Source: Brevundimonas sp. M20 (lineage in GTDB: Bacteria; Pseudomonadota; Alphaproteobacteria; Caulobacterales; Caulobacteraceae). Taken from it: DNA of 64,000 nt. Positions 62,582-64,000 of this stretch are shown piece by piece. The notes below the pieces were generated by a model. It saw nothing but the letters and a program-made list of their open reading frames with translations, searched no databases and had not been told where the DNA came from. Every line of letters begins with the position of its first letter. Within the stretch, counting starts at the first letter, position 1. The translations under genes and the position numbers were made by a program. The stretch spans positions 1,193,001 to 1,257,000 of the forward strand of contig NZ_CP041243.1 in assembly GCF_006547065.1 (NCBI RefSeq), written 5' to 3'.

Positions 62582-63289
62582 TCAGTCCTGATGCTCGACC
62601 ATATGCTTGCCGCGCACCATGCGCACGAAGGGCAGGGGGCGATCGGGGGCGTGGAGCCGCTCGGCGATCTCGCCCAGCACGAAGCGGGTGATGGCGGGCA
62701 GGTCCTGCGCGCGAGCCTGCTCCAGCGGTAGCCAGGCGATCTCGTCCAGTTCGCCGGACCCCGACGTCGGTTCGGGATGCAGCAGGGCCGAGGCGTCGGC
62801 CATGAAGAAGCGGGCGTCGAACCGGCGCGGGCGCCCCGGTGGTGTGATGGCGCGGGCGACGTAGGACAGGGCGGCGAGATCGGGCAGGGCCCCGACGGCC
62901 CGGAACTCGCGCCAGCCCCCGGCCACCGAGGCCGCACGCGCCGGCGCCGCCAGCAGCAGGCCGGTCTCCTCGAAGGTCTCCCGCACGGCGGCCAGAGCCA
63001 TCGCGCGGCCCCGGCTTCGGGTCGCCTCACGCGCCAGCCGTCCGGCGTCGGCGGGCGACAGGTCGGTGGCGAAGGCCGCGAAGGCATCGGATCGCTCGAC
63101 CTTGCCGCCCGGGAAGACCCATTTCGAGGCCATGAAAACATGCCCCGGCGCCCGACGACCCATCAGCACCTCCGGTCCCTTCGCGCCGTTGCGGGTCAGG
63201 ATCAGGGTGGCGGCGTCCTTCGGGCGCTGGCGACCGCCGGTGCGCGGCGCGTCCTTCAGGTCCTGGGCGGCGTCGAAGGGCTGGATCAA
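62582..63289 (-). CDS. Nudix hydrolase, split-box type
   Basis: 235 aa from a TTG start overlapping the rnr stop (TTGA). The Nudix box is interrupted: WVFPGGKVERSDAF is followed by about 30 residues before AVRETFEETGLLL (REXXEE core). This layout recalls NUDT19-like enzymes that cleave CoA and related diphosphates, so the substrate may be an acyl-CoA (inference). Ends in VRGKHMVEHQD. Confidence 0.87.
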   Translation of the reverse strand: MIQPFDAAQDLKDAPRTGGRQRPKDAATLILTRNGAKGPEVLMGRRAPGHVFMASKWVFPGGKVERSDAFAAFATDLSPADAGRLAREATRSRGRAMALAAVRETFEETGLLLAAPARAASVAGGWREFRAVGALPDLAALSYVARAITPPGRPRRFDARFFMADASALLHPEPTSGSGELDEIAWLPLEQARAQDLPAITRFVLGEIAERLHAPDRPLPFVRMVRGKHMVEHQD

Positions 63290-64000
63290 CGCCGCTTGCC
63301 CTTTCTCACGCCCTTCAGCCCGCCCGAGGGCTTCTTGCCGTTGCGGGGCTTGTTCCCCGGCCCCGAGCGCTTCGGATAGCCGCCGTCCTTGGCGCCGCGC
63401 GCCCGCATGCCCAGACGGGCCGAGGGCGCGTTGGGGTCGCGTGGGGCGGGTTCGCTGAGCATTTCGAACAGCAGGCCGCCGGTGACCGGAGTGGCCTCTT
63501 TCAGCTTCACCTCGACCGTCCGGCCCAGCGTCCAGCGCAAGCCCGAGCGTTCGCCGACCAGCGCATGGCTGCGGTCGTCGTGGGTGAAGTACTCACTGCC
63601 CAGCGTCGAGACGGGCACGAGGCCGTCCGCGCCCGTCTCATCCAGCCGGATGAACAGGCCGAAGCGGGTCACGCCGGTGATCCGGCCGGTGAAGGTCGCG
63701 CCGACACGGTCCTCGAGGAAGGCGGCGATGTAGCGGTCCATGGCGTCGCGCTCCGCGGCCATGGAGCGGCGCTCGGTCATGACGACGTGCTCGGCGATGG
63801 CCGGCAGTTCGGCGATCTCGCGGTCCGTCAGCCCGTCCTTGCCCAGCCCCAGCGCTCGGATCAGGCCGCGGTGGACGATCAGGTCGGAGTAGCGGCGGAT
63901 CGGCGAGGTGAAGTGGGCGTAGCGGTCGAGGTTCAGGCCGAAGTGGCCGACGTTCTCGGGGCTGTAGATGGCCTGCATCTGGGTGCGCAGGACCACCTCA
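63286..64000 (-). CDS. rnr: Ribonuclease R, C-terminal part (continues past the window)
   Basis: Visible part is 237 residues of the 3' end. The RNB-domain end has YSPENVGHFGLNLDRYAHFT and SPIRRYSDLIVHRGLI, typical of RNase II/R. An S1 domain (VGATFTGRITGVTRFGLFIR) and a Lys/Gly-rich tail (KRSGPGNKPRNGKKPSGGLK) follow, the tail favouring RNase R over RNase II. The true start is beyond the right edge. Coupled to the Nudix gene. Confidence 0.92.
   Translation of the reverse strand, partial: EVVLRTQMQAIYSPENVGHFGLNLDRYAHFTSPIRRYSDLIVHRGLIRALGLGKDGLTDREIAELPAIAEHVVMTERRSMAAERDAMDRYIAAFLEDRVGATFTGRITGVTRFGLFIRLDETGADGLVPVSTLGSEYFTHDDRSHALVGERSGLRWTLGRTVEVKLKEATPVTGGLLFEMLSEPAPRDPNAPSARLGMRARGAKDGGYPKRSGPGNKPRNGKKPSGGLKGVRKGKRR

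Overview
The window is a high-GC alphaproteobacterial chromosome segment, almost certainly from the Caulobacterales and most like Brevundimonas (inference). The grounds are an adjacent divK-pleD pair, two DUF2336 proteins, an ATP12-type chaperone, a textbook CtrA box (TTAA-N7-TTAA) and a short-LID adenylate kinase. No rRNA, prophage, CRISPR array or complete insertion sequence is visible. The only tRNA is tRNA-Thr(TGT), on the minus strand.

Layout. Positions 1-10757 hold the end of the S10 operon plus the spc and alpha ribosomal operons: rplP(partial)-rpmC-rpsQ-rplN-rplX-rplE-rpsN-rpsH-rplF-rplR-rpsE-rpmD, a roughly 180-bp hairpin-rich repeat insertion, rplO-secY-adk, an unexpected TonB-like gene, then rpsM-rpsK-rpoA-rplQ. 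A strong sigma70-type promoter and a hairpin leader precede rpsM. Positions 10871-26529 are general housekeeping: an acetyltransferase, an ABC exporter, an ectonucleotide-type phosphodiesterase, an MFS carrier, a DegP-like lipoprotein protease, rarA, two RluA-family pseudouridine synthases, crcB, a HAD phosphatase and ATP12.

Positions 26530-29800 are more accessory. A three-gene unit (membrane protein, winged-helix regulator, small tyrosine-phosphatase-like protein) lies behind three copies of a palindromic operator. A small secreted protein, a CxxC zinc-ribbon microprotein and a MarR regulator with its palindrome follow. Positions 29844-43000 carry a GST, a RibD/DHFR-like protein, an RsuA-type pseudouridine synthase, GTP-dependent PEP carboxykinase, a D-amino-acid-oxidase-family enzyme, a second TonB-like protein, a CtrA-box-driven lytic transglycosylase, and a cluster of Hpt protein, NAD kinase and DUF2336 proteins. 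Positions 43105-47441 encode an RND efflux pair. Positions 47511-49034 form a small accessory islet: a DUF559 nuclease-like gene bracketed almost to the base by 54-bp inverted repeats, then a lower-GC orphan gene.

Positions 49164-57601 carry a lipoprotein cytochrome c, feoAB behind a Fur-like box, the tRNA, a HIT protein, a FemAB-like acetyltransferase, a RidA-family protein and a DinB polymerase with an N-terminal CxxC pair. Positions 57941-64000 hold divK-pleD, small lipoproteins and hypotheticals, rpmG (L33), a DUF5990 pair, a Nudix hydrolase and the 3' end of rnr.

General traits. Genes are packed tightly, with frequent start-stop overlaps of the ATGA, GTGA and TTGA kind, and several convergent pairs share or abut stop codons. 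Intergenic regions repeatedly carry related palindromic repeats of a few families. The most interesting candidates are the inverted-repeat-flanked DUF559 cassette, the triple-operator three-gene unit, and the repeat insertion inside the spc operon.
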